This document shows positions 1-9,125 of a DNA stretch of 20,404 bases, one piece after another; position 1 is the first letter of the stretch; every line of letters begins with the position of its first letter. Origin of the DNA: an uncultured Actinomycetes bacterium (lineage in GTDB: Bacteria; Actinomycetota; Actinomycetes; Nanopelagicales; Nanopelagicaceae); assembly GCA_903901905.1 (NCBI GenBank), contig CAIUSQ010000272.1, forward strand, positions 1 to 20,404, given 5' to 3'. The position numbers were made by a program, and so were the translations under genes. The notes beneath the pieces are model-generated. The model made no database searches. It was not told the origin of the DNA and saw only the letters and a list, made by a program, of their open reading frames with translations.

Positions 1-17
1 CGCCCCTTTTTTATTTC
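1..17. terminator. possible 3' half of a terminator at the left edge
   Basis: The window opens with a GC-rich run followed directly by six T residues and more T-rich sequence, the usual 3' arm and U-tract of an intrinsic terminator. The 5' arm would lie outside the window, so the hairpin cannot be verified. The rest of positions 18-155 is AT-rich leader sequence without a promoter I can defend. Confidence 0.3.
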
Positions 18-155
18 TCAGAAGAAATTTATTTTCCTATTGAAGATATTTTTCAAATCGAAGTAAAAACAATTTTGTGAATTAAAGTAAACTCGTTGCA
101 AGAGTGATTATTGGAAGAAAACAGAAATTTCAAAAAGGAACTGGAGGTAGAGCTG

Positions 156-1022
156 ATGGTTGAAAGACGGCCACGTTCAGATAAACCTTCCAGTGATTCT
201 CCGCGCAAACCAAGCGGACCAAACTCATCGCGTAGAAGAGAGGATCTTCCGGCGCGAGGTGGTTCTTCATCAAGGCCAGGAGCTCCCCGTCAAACAAGAG
301 ACGGCTCAAACCCACGCGGGGCAAGGCCTGCGCCCATGGATCGGGAACAGTCAAGATTACGTCCACGAATTTTTGAACCTGATATTCCTGAAGATGTAAC
401 TGGTGAAGAGTTAGAAAAAAGCGTCCGGGCTGAGTTGCTTAGTCTTTCACCGGAGAATGCAAAAGTTGTATCTCGACATTTGGTGTGTATAAATCTGTAT
501 CAAGACAGTGATCCATTGTTGGCTCACAAACACGGTATCGCCGCCGCTCATCATGCTGGGCGGTTAGCTGTTGTTCGTGAAAGTGCGGGCTATGCTGCAT
601 ATAGAGCGGGATATTTTGAGATTGCATTAAGAGAACTTCGTGCAGCCTTTAGAATTTCAGGTGATGTTTCTTCAATGGCGGTTATGGCCGATTGTGAGCG
701 AGGATTAGGAAATCCATTAAAAGCATTGGCATTGGCCGGTTCGCCAGATGTTAAGCGACTTGCAAAACCCGAAGAGATTGAGATGCGAATAGTGGCAGCA
801 GGTGCCAGACGTGATCTCGGTGAATTTGATGCAGCTGTTGTTACATTGACGTGCAAAGAGTTAAAAAATGAATCCGATGAATGGGCAGTTCGTCTTCGTT
901 ATGCATACGCAGATGCATTAGCTGCTGCAGGACGCCAAGATGAAGCCAGGATTTGGTTCGCAAAATGTGCACAGTTAGATAGTGACGATTCCACGGATGC
1001 GTCAGAGCGCGCCGAAGGCTAG
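156..1022 (+). CDS. TPR-like repeat protein (Rv1691-type)
   Basis: This 288-residue protein begins with about 70 low-complexity residues rich in Arg, Ser, Pro and Gly, probably disordered and positively charged. The rest is alpha-helical with TPR-like signatures, for example the segment with AYRAGYFEIALRELRAAF near residues 147-164 and AYADALAAAGRQDEARIWF near 250-268. I chose ATG 156 because GGAGG lies at 143-147, eight bases upstream; an in-frame TTG at 111 would add 15 residues without a comparable ribosome site. In Mycobacterium a TPR protein (Rv1691) sits a few genes upstream of tlyA, which matches the position here. TPR domains mediate protein-protein contacts; the partner is unknown. 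No signal peptide or membrane segment is seen, so it is probably cytoplasmic. The molecular role is not known. Confidence 0.8.
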   Translation: MVERRPRSDKPSSDSPRKPSGPNSSRRREDLPARGGSSSRPGAPRQTRDGSNPRGARPAPMDREQSRLRPRIFEPDIPEDVTGEELEKSVRAELLSLSPENAKVVSRHLVCINLYQDSDPLLAHKHGIAAAHHAGRLAVVRESAGYAAYRAGYFEIALRELRAAFRISGDVSSMAVMADCERGLGNPLKALALAGSPDVKRLAKPEEIEMRIVAAGARRDLGEFDAAVVTLTCKELKNESDEWAVRLRYAYADALAAAGRQDEARIWFAKCAQLDSDDSTDASERAEG

Positions 1023-1102
1023 TTGCCCACAGTTTTTGGCATATGAGCCCCTGATTACCTCCTCTCCAACATTATTAGGGCTCGATTTCAGGTGCACTTA
1101 GA

Positions 1103-1108
1103 TAGGCT
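1103..1108 (+). promoter_or_regulatory. -10 element TAGGCT for a leaderless start
   Basis: TAGGCT lies seven bases before ATG 1116, so transcription would begin at or next to the start codon. No convincing -35 hexamer lies 17-18 bp upstream. No Shine-Dalgarno sequence precedes the ATG, which fits a leaderless mRNA. Confidence 0.45.
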
Positions 1109-1115
1109 AAACCTC

Positions 1116-1514
1116 ATGAGTACCAACAACGACCTCAAATCTACCCTTAAATCTTTGGCCGACAATCTTGCTACCGGGAACAAGTCGGCTTCAGATGTTG
1201 CTAGCTCTTTGAACCTTTGGCTCAAAGAGGGTGGAGAGGCTTTGCGCGTCAAGATAGAAGACGAAGTCGAACGCTCGGTTTCGAAGATGGGTTTTATAAA
1301 ACGCGGTGAGTTTGAAGCACTAAAGCAGCAAGTGGCCGAACTTGCTAGCGCTGGTGAGATTGGAACTAAAAAAGTTAAAGAGGGACGAAATCCTAAAAAG
1401 CCCACAATGAAAAGAATAAAGAGCGATCCTGGCAAAAAATCTAACAAGAAATCAGAGAAGAAATCGACCAATCAAAAGAGTTCCAAGATAACTAAAACGA
1501 AGAAGGTAAAGTAA
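1116..1514 (+). CDS. hypothetical protein with coiled-coil and lysine-rich tail
   Basis: The 132-residue protein has two parts. Residues 1-80 look helical and end in a short heptad-like stretch around KMGFIKRGEFEALKQQVAEL (58-77), a pattern resembling the small coiled-coil UbiK/phasin-like proteins. Residues 85-132 contain 19 lysines in 48 positions, separated by Ser, Thr, Asn and Pro, like a histone H1-type or nucleoid-binding tail. I chose ATG 1116 over the in-frame GTG at 1092 because the upstream sequence reads as a leaderless promoter (TAGGCT at 1103-1108). Its stop overlaps the next start by one base (TAATG), so the two are probably cotranslated. I do not recognise a family with certainty; binding to nucleic acid or another polyanion is inference from composition. 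The same position in Mycobacterium is occupied by a HAD-type phosphatase (Rv1692), absent here. Confidence 0.75.
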   Translation: MSTNNDLKSTLKSLADNLATGNKSASDVASSLNLWLKEGGEALRVKIEDEVERSVSKMGFIKRGEFEALKQQVAELASAGEIGTKKVKEGRNPKKPTMKRIKSDPGKKSNKKSEKKSTNQKSSKITKTKKVK

Positions 1515-1699
1515 TGGAAAACAATATGGGCCACGATTCAGACTCCGTACCCCCTGATGTTAATCCGGAGAGTTTGGTTGCTGAAGTCAGAGCCGAATTA
1601 ATCGAAATGGATGATATGGAAGTGAGTGAACACGCTGTCCGCTTCGAAGAGCTTCATCAAAAATTAAACACAGCTTTGTCTTCGATCGACGGCCTGTAA
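1514..1699 (+). CDS. small conserved-type acidic protein upstream of tlyA
   Basis: This 61-residue ORF starts in a TAATG overlap with the preceding gene and ends eight bases before tlyA, so it sits inside a tight operon. The protein is strongly acidic. Its C-terminal half (VSEHAVRFEELHQKLNTAL and following) reads as an amphipathic helix. A comparably small protein (Rv1693) precedes tlyA in Mycobacterium, and the shared position and size suggest orthology, although I am recalling this and did not align them. No catalytic motif is visible. Its opposite charge to the lysine-rich protein just upstream is noticeable and could mean that the two interact, but this is only a guess. Confidence 0.7.
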   Translation: MENNMGHDSDSVPPDVNPESLVAEVRAELIEMDDMEVSEHAVRFEELHQKLNTALSSIDGL

Positions 1700-1707
1700 A
1701 AGAAGCT

Positions 1708-2496
1708 ATGAAAACTAGATTAGATGCCGAGTTGGTTAGACGTGAACTCGCTCGATCTAGAGACGCAGCGGCAGATCTAATTGAAAAGCGTTCGGTTTTG
1801 GTCAATGGAATACCAGCGACTAAACCAGCAACGCAAGTTGATGCAGAGACTTCTATTGTCATAGCCGGGGATCGAGATGATTTTGTTTCACGGGGTGGTC
1901 ATAAACTAGACGGGGCCTTATCAATTTTTGAAGGTGTTACTGTCGAAGGTAAACGCTGCCTGGATGCAGGTGCATCAACGGGTGGATTTACTGATGTGCT
2001 TCTTCGCAGGGATGCAGCTCATGTTGTTGCCGTCGATGTTGGTTATGGTCAACTCGCATGGGAACTGCGACAAGATGAACGTGTAACAATTCTAGATCGT
2101 ACAAATATCCGTCACTTAACTGGCGAGATGGTTGGAGAGCCGATTGATTTAGTTGTTGCTGACCTGTCTTTTATCTCTTTGACTCTCGTGTTACCGGCAC
2201 TGGCCGCTGTTTCGAAATCTGATGCGGACTTTGTTGTGATGGTGAAGCCACAATTTGAAGTCGGACGTGAAAAATTAGGTGCGGGAGGCGTTGTCAGAGA
2301 CCCCGCTCTACGTAAATCGGCAGTAATAGATGTGGCCGAGTCTGCATATGACGTTGGCCTTGGAACCTTAGGAGTCACCGCTAGTTCTCTTCCAGGTCCT
2401 GCTGGCAATGTAGAGTATTTTCTATGGCTGCGCAGAGGTGCACCAGAGATTGATCGAAAAGCAATTGATGAAGCTATAGCGAAGGGACCACAATAA
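1708..2496 (+). CDS. tlyA: 16S/23S rRNA (cytidine-2'-O)-methyltransferase TlyA
   Basis: TlyA transfers a methyl group from S-adenosylmethionine to ribose 2'-OH of specific cytidines in 16S and 23S rRNA; loss gives capreomycin resistance in mycobacteria. The 262-residue protein has an N-terminal S4 RNA-binding domain (about residues 1-60) and an FtsJ/RrmJ-type methyltransferase domain. The SAM-binding loop is CLDAGASTGGFTDVLL (84-99). The K-D-K-E tetrad can be placed at K66 (RGGHKLDGAL), D152 (ADLSFISL), K180 (VMVKPQFEVG) and E236 (GNVEYF), each within three residues of the mycobacterial positions I recall. The ATG at 1708 follows the preceding gene by eight bases, and the stop overlaps the nadK start (TAATG). 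The annotation is firm. Confidence 0.95.
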   Translation: MKTRLDAELVRRELARSRDAAADLIEKRSVLVNGIPATKPATQVDAETSIVIAGDRDDFVSRGGHKLDGALSIFEGVTVEGKRCLDAGASTGGFTDVLLRRDAAHVVAVDVGYGQLAWELRQDERVTILDRTNIRHLTGEMVGEPIDLVVADLSFISLTLVLPALAAVSKSDADFVVMVKPQFEVGREKLGAGGVVRDPALRKSAVIDVAESAYDVGLGTLGVTASSLPGPAGNVEYFLWLRRGAPEIDRKAIDEAIAKGPQ

Positions 2497-3344
2497 TGCG
2501 TAACCTTCTTATTGTTTGTAACCCTTCTCGCAAGGATGCTGTAAGCGCAGCAGTCGAACTTCAAAAAGCTTTTGAATCTACATTCAATATGTTTACAATC
2601 TCTGACGTCGAAATTCATGGAATTAAGAGCGTTAGTATTTCTGATTTACCTGACGTAGAAGTTGCAATAGTTCTAGGAGGAGATGGAACGACGCTACGAG
2701 CTGCCGAAGTCGCACATGTTCGTGAGATTCCATTACTTGGTGTAAATCTTGGTCACGTTGGTTTTCTATCTGAAGTAGAAGAGTCCAAAATTTCTGATGT
2801 CATTGCTGCCGTTGTGAACAAAAGCTACGTTATAGATTCGCGAATAACCCTTAAATATGAAGTGGTCCGAAATGGTAAAACAGTGGATTCAGGCTGGGCG
2901 CTCAATGAAGTAACTGTCGAGCGCGAAAAGGCGACAATGGTTGAACTGTTTCTGGAAATAGATAACCGTCCAATTTCTAGGTGGGGGTGCGACGGTTTAA
3001 TCTGTTCAACACCTACGGGATCTACTGCTTACGCATTCTCGGCCGGGGGACCAATACTCTGGCCAGAAGTAGATGCCTTGGTGGTTTTGCCTATTTCGGC
3101 GCACGCTCTTTTCTCGCGACCATTGGTTATTTCCCCAACATCAAAAATTGTGGTGGGTATTGAGTCGGCTGAAGCTTTTCTTTCGGCCGATGCCTTGCGT
3201 AAATTCCCTTTAATCGAGAAAGATAAAGTTTTAGTAACTAGAAACGCAGGGATCATAAGACTTGCGCATTTAAAAAACACTTCATTTAGTGATCGTTTAG
3301 TGGCCAAATTTAAGCTTCCCGTTGAAGGCTGGCGTGGTGAGTGA
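2496..3344 (+). CDS. nadK: NAD kinase
   Basis: NadK phosphorylates NAD to NADP and is the only de novo source of NADP(H) in most bacteria. The 282-residue protein carries the diagnostic GGDGT motif at 61-65 inside VLGGDGTTLRAAE, the NE pair at 137-138 (ALNEVTVE), and the second conserved block DGLICSTPTGSTAYAFSAGG (166-185). The length is typical for an actinobacterial enzyme. The start overlaps the tlyA stop by one base, and the end overlaps the likely recN start by eight bases. The tlyA-nadK-recN order is conserved across actinobacteria, so this is an ordinary housekeeping operon. The function is assigned with high confidence; whether the enzyme uses ATP or polyphosphate cannot be read from the sequence. 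Confidence 0.95.
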   Translation: MRNLLIVCNPSRKDAVSAAVELQKAFESTFNMFTISDVEIHGIKSVSISDLPDVEVAIVLGGDGTTLRAAEVAHVREIPLLGVNLGHVGFLSEVEESKISDVIAAVVNKSYVIDSRITLKYEVVRNGKTVDSGWALNEVTVEREKATMVELFLEIDNRPISRWGCDGLICSTPTGSTAYAFSAGGPILWPEVDALVVLPISAHALFSRPLVISPTSKIVVGIESAEAFLSADALRKFPLIEKDKVLVTRNAGIIRLAHLKNTSFSDRLVAKFKLPVEGWRGE

Positions 3345-5037
3345 ACGAACATTTCTCGAAGAGATAACTATTCGCTCCATAGGAGTCATCGATCAATCTG
3401 CTCTAGAGATCTCAAAAGGTTTAACTGTTTTGTCTGGCGAAACAGGTGCTGGAAAGACGATGATCTTGACCGCTCTGAATCTGATCTTAGGTGGCAAGGC
3501 AGATAGCTCATTGATTAGAAAAGGTTCAGAACGTTTAGTCGCAAGCGGCAGATTTGCAATTCCCAAAGGAAGTGAGAATTTGTTTGAGGATTTGATCATC
3601 GATGATGGACAAGTGATCATTACCCGCACGGTAAGTAATGATGGCAAAAGCAAGGCAACAAGCAACGGTGTTAACGTAACAGCTTCTATGTTAAGTACAG
3701 TTGCTAGCCAACTTGTAGAAGTTCATGCTCAATCGGCCAATCAGAGCATTTCAAAAAACGCTAAACAAAGAGAACTTGTTGACAGATTCGCACAGTTAGA
3801 TTTGTCGGTATATCTGAATTGCCTTAACGCTTATCACGAGATGAAGACCCGAATTGCAGCGTTGACAAAGTCGATTGCTCAGAAAGAATCAGAGTTAGCA
3901 GAGTTAGTTGAATTCTCTGGCGCTTTTACGAAAGTAAACCCTAGGGTAGGTGAGATGACAGAGATTGAGGCTGAGATCTCGCGTTTATCTAGTGTTCAGG
4001 AACTTGGTCTGGCTACGCAAGAGGCCTTATCTTCGATTTCACAAGATGACTCTGGAGCTTTAACTCTTTTGGGTAACACTAGACGAGCTCTAGAGAAAGC
4101 CAGGGAGAAAGATCAATCATTAGAAGCGATCTATCAACAAGTTAGTGAGAGTTTCTTCACTCTCGACGATGCTAATAGCGAACTGAATTCATATATGGCC
4201 GCACTTGAGGCCGATCCACAGCGATTGGAGTCTCTGCACAACCGTAAGGCAGAGTTAGTTGCGTTTGTAAAACGTTTCGGCACTTCACAAGATTTTGAGA
4301 CAAGTATTAAGGAGTTAGTAACCAAATTTGAGAACAGTTCTGATGCGATTGCAGATCTCAACGGGGGCGACGAACGTTTGACGCAGTTAGAGAATGAATT
4401 AAAGAGTATTAAAAAGAATCTTCTATCTGCCGCGCAAGAAGTGAGTTCTATTCGTGTCAAAGCGGCAGAGAAATTATCAAAGGCTGTGACGACCGAGATT
4501 CAAGCTCTTTCTATGCCCCATGCAAGCTTTATTACTCAGGTCGTTTCTGCAGATTACAGTTCACCTAAAGAGTCAGATTTTTCAAGTAGTGGATGCGATG
4601 AAATATCGATGCACATTCAGTCGCACAAAGACGCACCAATGGTAGCCCTAGCCAAAGGTGCTAGCGGTGGTGAAATGTCGCGTGTAATGCTTGCCCTAGA
4701 AGTAGTGATTGCATCAACGCATCCAGTAGGTACCTATGTTTTTGATGAAGTGGATGCTGGAGTAGGTGGTAAGGCAGCTATAGAAGTCGGTCGAAGGTTA
4801 TTTGAACTTTCTAAGCATGCACAGGTAATTGTTGTAACGCATTTGCCACAGGTTGCCGCTTGGGCGGATTCGCATTTTGTTGTTCAAAAAAATAGCGATG
4901 GTTTAGTGAGTCAAAGTGATGTTCAAAGAGTCGAAGGTGAGCAGCGGATCCAAGAGATAGCGCGCATGTTGGCCGGTATGGAAGGTTCTGTAAGTGCTCG
5001 CGAGCACGCCACGGAGCTATTAGCGCTAAAGATGTAA
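3337..5037 (+). CDS. recN: DNA repair protein RecN
   Basis: RecN is an SMC-like ATPase acting in double-strand break repair, probably by holding broken DNA ends together. In the 566-residue protein the P-loop GETGAGKT is at 34-41, long helical coiled-coil regions fill about 150-385, and the C-terminal head has the ABC signature GASGGEMSR (441-449), Walker B with [14 protein letters not shown] (466-479) and the H-loop [11 protein letters not shown] (about 499-509). The second of two tandem GTG codons (3334 and 3337) is chosen because GAAGG at 3324-3328 lies eight bases before it; an upstream TTG at 3322 is less likely. It overlaps the end of nadK. In Mycobacterium the steA and mctB genes follow recN; here pyrG follows directly. 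Confidence 0.93.
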   Translation: MSERTFLEEITIRSIGVIDQSALEISKGLTVLSGETGAGKTMILTALNLILGGKADSSLIRKGSERLVASGRFAIPKGSENLFEDLIIDDGQVIITRTVSNDGKSKATSNGVNVTASMLSTVASQLVEVHAQSANQSISKNAKQRELVDRFAQLDLSVYLNCLNAYHEMKTRIAALTKSIAQKESELAELVEFSGAFTKVNPRVGEMTEIEAEISRLSSVQELGLATQEALSSISQDDSGALTLLGNTRRALEKAREKDQSLEAIYQQVSESFFTLDDANSELNSYMAALEADPQRLESLHNRKAELVAFVKRFGTSQDFETSIKELVTKFENSSDAIADLNGGDERLTQLENELKSIKKNLLSAAQEVSSIRVKAAEKLSKAVTTEIQALSMPHASFITQVVSADYSSPKESDFSSSGCDEISMHIQSHKDAPMVALAKGASGGEMSRVMLALEVVIASTHPVGTYVFDEVDAGVGGKAAIEVGRRLFELSKHAQVIVVTHLPQVAAWADSHFVVQKNSDGLVSQSDVQRVEGEQRIQEIARMLAGMEGSVSAREHATELLALKM

Positions 5038-5058
5038 CGCCAGCGTCTTGGATGATGA

Positions 5059-5064
5059 TAGGTT
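5059..5064 (+). promoter_or_regulatory. -10 element TAGGTT for leaderless pyrG
   Basis: TAGGTT lies eight bases before ATG 5073, placing the transcription start at or near the start codon. No ribosome-binding site precedes this ATG. The -35 region has no clear match. This supports ATG 5073 over the tandem ATGs at 5052 and 5055, which lie upstream of or overlap the proposed promoter. Confidence 0.45.
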
Positions 5065-5072
5065 TGACCCCC

Positions 5073-6710
5073 ATGGGCCAAGCGCATGTGACCAAACATT
5101 TATTCGTAACAGGTGGAGTAGCCTCAAGTCTAGGCAAGGGACTTACAGCATCTAGTTTAGGCCGATTGTTAGTAGCCCGCGGCATCCGTGTAACAATGCA
5201 AAAATTAGATCCATATTTGAATGTGGATCCGGGAACTATGAATCCATTTCAACACGGAGAAGTTTTTGTTACAGATGATGGCGCCGAAACCGATTTGGAC
5301 ATTGGTCATTATGAACGCTTCTTAGATAGAAATCTTCATGGCTCAGCTAACGTAACTACTGGTCAGGTGTATTCACGGGTTATTGCACGCGAGCGACGCG
5401 GTGAGTATTTAGGTGAAACCGTGCAAGTAATTCCACATATTACTAACGAGATTAAAGAGCGAATCATTGCTATGGCAGGTCCTGAAATAGATTTAGTGAT
5501 CACTGAAGTTGGAGGAACTGTTGGTGATATTGAATCGCAACCTTTCTTGGAGGCCATAAGGCAGATCCGACAGTCGGTTGGAAGAGATAACGTTTTCTAC
5601 TTACATGTTTCTTTAGTGCCGTATATTGGGCCATCAGGGGAGTTAAAAACTAAACCAACTCAGCACTCTGTTGCAGCGCTACGAAGTATCGGTATAGCCC
5701 CCGATGCAATTGTCCTTCGCTCTGATCGTGAGATCCCCGAGGGCGTCAAGAAAAAGATATCTTTGATGTGCGATGTTGACGCAGAGGCAGTAGTTGCTGC
5801 CGTTGACGCCCCATCGATTTACGATATTCCTAAAGTTTTACATTCAGAAGGTTTAGATGCCTACGTTGTTAAACGGTTAGGGCTGAGTTCTCACGATGTT
5901 GTCTGGGGTGAATGGGATGCTCTACTCGAGAAAGTTCACCATCCTAAGCACCACGTTAAGGTTGGTCTTGTTGGAAAATATATCGATTTGCCGGATGCTT
6001 ATTTATCAGTTTGCGAAGCGTTACGAGCTGGCGGCTTTGCAAATGATGCAAAAATCGAAATCGTATGGATTGCTAGTGATGAATGTGAAACTGAGCAGGG
6101 TGCCTCCCGATTGCTATCTGATCTAGATGCTATTTGCGTACCAGGTGGATTTGGGATTCGAGGCATAGAAGGAAAAGTTGGAGCTTTGAAATTTGCACGT
6201 GAGAACAAGATTCCTACTCTTGGTTTGTGTTTGGGATTGCAATGTATGGTTATTGAGGCTGCAAGAAATTTGGCAGGAATAAAGGATGCGAATTCTGCTG
6301 AGTTTTCAGATACTGGTACGCCTGTTATTGCAACCATGGACAATCAAAAAGATGTTGTTTCCGGCAAGGCCGATATGGGCGGAACAATGCGATTGGGCCT
6401 TTATAAATCGGATTTACTAAAGGGCTCTGTTGTCGCCTCTTTGTATGGGTCACAGGAGATATCTGAGAGACATCGACATAGATATGAAGTCAACAATCAG
6501 TACCGGGATCAAATTACACAAGCTGGTCTTGTTTTCTCAGGCATGTTTACTGAGCGTGATTTAGTTGAGTTCGTAGAGCTTCCAAAGGAGGCTCATCCAT
6601 TTTATGTTGGTACACAGGCTCACCCCGAACTGCGCTCACGCCCAACACGGCCACATCCTTTGTTCATAGGCTTGATTGCTGCGGCAGTTAGAGCCAAGAT
6701 GCAAGCATGA
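5073..6710 (+). CDS. pyrG: CTP synthase (glutamine-hydrolysing)
   Basis: PyrG makes CTP from UTP with ATP and ammonia from glutamine, the last step of pyrimidine nucleotide synthesis. The 545-residue protein begins [20 protein letters not shown] with the synthetase P-loop [10 protein letters not shown], followed by conserved [20 protein letters not shown] and [12 protein letters not shown] blocks. The class-I glutamine amidotransferase domain is in the C-terminal half, with nucleophile C386 in LGLCLGLQ and the H517/E519 dyad in THE-type sequence [11 protein letters not shown] chose ATG 5073 because it fits the usual family N-terminus and a leaderless promoter precedes it; two upstream ATGs would add six or seven residues. 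The stop overlaps ald (ATGA). CTP made here also feeds the phospholipid enzyme and cytidylate metabolism encoded further right. Confidence 0.96.
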   Translation: MGQAHVTKHLFVTGGVASSLGKGLTASSLGRLLVARGIRVTMQKLDPYLNVDPGTMNPFQHGEVFVTDDGAETDLDIGHYERFLDRNLHGSANVTTGQVYSRVIARERRGEYLGETVQVIPHITNEIKERIIAMAGPEIDLVITEVGGTVGDIESQPFLEAIRQIRQSVGRDNVFYLHVSLVPYIGPSGELKTKPTQHSVAALRSIGIAPDAIVLRSDREIPEGVKKKISLMCDVDAEAVVAAVDAPSIYDIPKVLHSEGLDAYVVKRLGLSSHDVVWGEWDALLEKVHHPKHHVKVGLVGKYIDLPDAYLSVCEALRAGGFANDAKIEIVWIASDECETEQGASRLLSDLDAICVPGGFGIRGIEGKVGALKFARENKIPTLGLCLGLQCMVIEAARNLAGIKDANSAEFSDTGTPVIATMDNQKDVVSGKADMGGTMRLGLYKSDLLKGSVVASLYGSQEISERHRHRYEVNNQYRDQITQAGLVFSGMFTERDLVEFVELPKEAHPFYVGTQAHPELRSRPTRPHPLFIGLIAAAVRAKMQA

Positions 6711-7804
6711 TAATTGGAGTTCCAAAAGAGATCAAAGTGCATGAATCACGTGTTGCGGTAACACCTGAAGGGGTATCCGAGTTTGTTCATGCAGGTCACT
6801 CAGTCTTAATCGAAGACAACGCCGGAATAGGCTCTTCGATAACAAATGATGACTTCATCGAAGCAGGAGCAGTAATTGTTAGAACTGCTGATGAAGTTTG
6901 GAGTAAGGCTGATTTAGTTCTAAAGGTTAAAGAACCGCTTGAATCTGAGTACACGAAAATGCGTGAGGGTCAGATTCTCTTCACTTACCTTCATTTGGCC
7001 GCATCTAAGGCCTGTACCGATGCTCTCGTTAAGTCAGGGGTAACTGCTTTCGCTTACGAAACTGTTGAAGTGAATGGAGCTCTTCCACTACTAGCGCCTA
7101 TGAGTGAAGTGGCAGGACGCCTTGCGACACAGGTTGGCGTTACTGCTTTACAAAAACCATTAGGTGGGCGCGGAGTTCTTTTGGGTGGTGTTCCTGGTGT
7201 CGCACCTGGTCGGGTTGTTGTTATAGGAGGCGGAGTCGCAGGTCTAAATGCGGCAGTAATCGCGGTTGGTATGGGCGCCGATGTAACAGTCTTTGACCGT
7301 TCAATCAATCGTCTTCAATACATCGACACTGTATACGCAGGTCGGATTAAAACACTTGTTGCTTCCAAACATGCAATTGAAAGAGAAGTAAAATTGGCTG
7401 ATTTAGTCATAGGTGCGGTCTTGGTTCACGGTGCAAAAGCACCGAAATTAGTATCCAACAACCTAGTTTCGAAAATGAAAACGGGGTCAGTGCTCGTCGA
7501 CATCGCAATTGATCAAGGTGGCTGTTTCGAGGATTCCAAACCAACTACGCATGCCGACCCAACCTATAGAGTGCACGACTCTATTTTTTATTGCGTAGCA
7601 AATATGCCAGGTGCAGTTCCTATTGCATCTACCTATGCATTAACAAATGCAACGCTTCCCTACGCACTTTCTCTTGCTAATTTAGGATGGGAAGCCGCTT
7701 GTCTGCAAGATAAAAACCTGCAAAAAGGTTTGAATGTACATGCCGGAAAGATCTATTACCCCGCCGTTGCTCAGGCACATGGTTACTCCAGCGTTCAATA
7801 CTGA
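6707..7804 (+). CDS. ald: alanine dehydrogenase
   Basis: Ald catalyses the reversible NAD-dependent oxidative deamination of L-alanine to pyruvate and ammonia. The 365-residue protein begins [20 protein letters not shown], a classic family start. Pyruvate-binding R15 and K75 and catalytic H96 (FTYLHLAA) and D269 (VDIAIDQGG) are all present, near the M. tuberculosis positions I recall. The Rossmann NAD loop is [20 protein letters not shown] (171-190). The start overlaps the pyrG stop by four bases (ATGA), and the end overlaps the xerD start by 26 bases, so the three genes are probably one transcript. Streptomyces also has ald close to a ParA-like gene and scpA, so its presence here is not unusual. 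Confidence 0.95.
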   Translation: MIIGVPKEIKVHESRVAVTPEGVSEFVHAGHSVLIEDNAGIGSSITNDDFIEAGAVIVRTADEVWSKADLVLKVKEPLESEYTKMREGQILFTYLHLAASKACTDALVKSGVTAFAYETVEVNGALPLLAPMSEVAGRLATQVGVTALQKPLGGRGVLLGGVPGVAPGRVVVIGGGVAGLNAAVIAVGMGADVTVFDRSINRLQYIDTVYAGRIKTLVASKHAIEREVKLADLVIGAVLVHGAKAPKLVSNNLVSKMKTGSVLVDIAIDQGGCFEDSKPTTHADPTYRVHDSIFYCVANMPGAVPIASTYALTNATLPYALSLANLGWEAACLQDKNLQKGLNVHAGKIYYPAVAQAHGYSSVQY

Positions 7805-8705
7805 TTCTGCGATCTCATCTTTTCTGAATCATCTTCAGATCGAAAGAGGATTATCGAAGAACACAATCTCAGCTTACAAACGCGATCTTGCCAAATTTAA
7901 CTCTTTTCTAGGGAACATGGATTTAACTTCAATCACGCCGGGGGAGATCACAAGATTTGAGATCGCACTTCGCACCGATAATCTCTCGACATCTACAATT
8001 AATCGAATAGATTCAACTTTACGATCTTTCTTCAAACACTTGCAGGCAGAGTATGGACTTGCCGATCCAACGATTGAAATTGCATCAGGAAAATCCGTTA
8101 AACGTCTTCCCAAGGCGTTAACCATCACGCAGATACTCGCAATGATTGACTCTGCATATAGAGAGAGTGATCCCATTACCTTGAGGGACCAAGCGATGCT
8201 GGAGCTTTTGTACAGTAGCGGGGCTCGTGTTAGCGAATTAATCGGGATCAATGTAAATGATCTGAGTACTACCTCAACTAGTGATGGCGAGATAACCACT
8301 TTGAAGCTACGTGGTAAAGGTTCTAAAGAGAGAATTGTTCCTCTCGGATCTTTTGCAACTAAAGCCATTGAAAATTACAGCGTGCGAATTAGACCAGATC
8401 TTATGGCCAAGAATCCTGAAAATACTTCAGCATTATTTCTCAACGCACGAGGAGGCAGGATCTCACGTCAATCAGCATGGCAAATGGTTTTAGATTCTGC
8501 CAAAGCTGCAGGAGTTACTGATCATGTTTCGCCGCACGTGTTTCGACATTCCTATGCGACACATCTATTTGATGGAGGAGCGGATATTCGTGTAGTGCAA
8601 GAGCTTTTGGGCCATGCATCTGTAACAACAACACAGATCTACACTTTGATCACGATCGATAAGGTTCGCGAGAGTTATTCTCTAGCTCATCCACGAGCAA
8701 AATGA
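7779..8705 (+). CDS. xerD: site-specific tyrosine recombinase XerD
   Basis: XerD works with XerC at the dif site to resolve chromosome dimers before division. The 308-residue protein has an N-terminal SAM-like core-binding domain (about residues 6-95) and a C-terminal catalytic domain. The catalytic set is complete: R150 (SSGARVSELIG), K180 (LRGKGSKERIVPLG), H253 and R256 (HVFRHSYATHL), H279 (LLGHASVTTT) and nucleophile Y288 (QIYTLI). I chose ATG 7779, which gives a family-typical length; ATG 7734 would add 15 residues lying entirely inside ald. The residue after YT is Leu where many Xer proteins have His, a minor difference. The gene ends three bases from the convergent downstream gene, with no recognisable terminator between. 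XerD rather than XerC is inferred from the operon context. Confidence 0.9.
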   Translation: MVTPAFNTDSAISSFLNHLQIERGLSKNTISAYKRDLAKFNSFLGNMDLTSITPGEITRFEIALRTDNLSTSTINRIDSTLRSFFKHLQAEYGLADPTIEIASGKSVKRLPKALTITQILAMIDSAYRESDPITLRDQAMLELLYSSGARVSELIGINVNDLSTTSTSDGEITTLKLRGKGSKERIVPLGSFATKAIENYSVRIRPDLMAKNPENTSALFLNARGGRISRQSAWQMVLDSAKAAGVTDHVSPHVFRHSYATHLFDGGADIRVVQELLGHASVTTTQIYTLITIDKVRESYSLAHPRAK

Positions 8706-8708
8706 TTT

Positions 8709-9125
8709 TTACTGACCGCGCAATCTGCGGGCCAAGATACTCTGATCACCTTTTGCTTCAAGATCGGCAATAATTACAGCGATGGATTCGCGAACTATGC
8801 GTCCGCGATCAACAGCTAAACCTAGATCTCCACGCATTTGTAATCTCGCCTGATCTAAGTCGAATAACTCATCTGGTGAGAGGTAAACAGTAATTTTTTC
8901 ATCATGTCGCTCACGGCCGGAGGGGGAGCGATCAACTGTTGTTACTCGTCTTCGAGCAATAGTGCGGACACCTTTTTTCGAAGACGGTGCTTTTGGTGTC
9001 GCTATCGCAGGGGGAACAAGAGGAGCAGAGACTTCGGTGGTTGTTGGTGTTGGGACCGCAGAAAGTGCTGGAGAGGTTGAACGAAAGAGTTCATCGGCTC
9101 CTGGAAGATTGGCTCTGCGTGTCAT
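8709..9125 (-). CDS. ribbon-helix-helix-like partner of ParA
   Basis: The 138-residue protein has a short conserved-looking N-terminus (LPGADELFRST, 7-17), a Pro/Thr/Ser-rich linker (about 18-50), a basic segment (51-75), and a C-terminal domain. That domain has a short beta strand EKITVYLSPDEL (76-87) and two predicted helices (about 84-98 and 106-123), matching a ribbon-helix-helix DNA-binding fold. Its start overlaps the end of the ParA gene by four bases (ATGA on the minus strand), so the two are translationally coupled. Small RHH proteins such as ParG, Omega and CopG-like centromere-binding proteins act with ParA-type ATPases; a similar role here is inference. I do not recognise it as a named family. 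It does not contain a ParB/Spo0J domain. Confidence 0.75.
   Translation of the reverse strand: MTRRANLPGADELFRSTSPALSAVPTPTTTEVSAPLVPPAIATPKAPSSKKGVRTIARRRVTTVDRSPSGRERHDEKITVYLSPDELFDLDQARLQMRGDLGLAVDRGRIVRESIAVIIADLEAKGDQSILARRLRGQ

Noticed and set aside
1884..1892. TGTTTCACG, the left part of the ParB parS consensus, inside tlyA; a second copy at 14297-14305 inside cmk-der
   Set aside because: Only nine of sixteen consensus bases match and the mirrored half is missing in both places. Codon content explains the sequence.
3683..3700. dif-like core TATGTTAA inside recN
   Set aside because: It lies within coding sequence and lacks the left arm of a dif site.
7734..7778. Longer xerD start at ATG 7734
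   Set aside because: The extra 15 residues lie entirely within the end of ald and do not resemble a Xer N-terminus.
8700..8750. Possible bidirectional terminator between xerD and the convergent small gene
   Set aside because: Only a 4-bp GC stem lies here, inside coding sequence, and neither strand has a U-tract directly after it.
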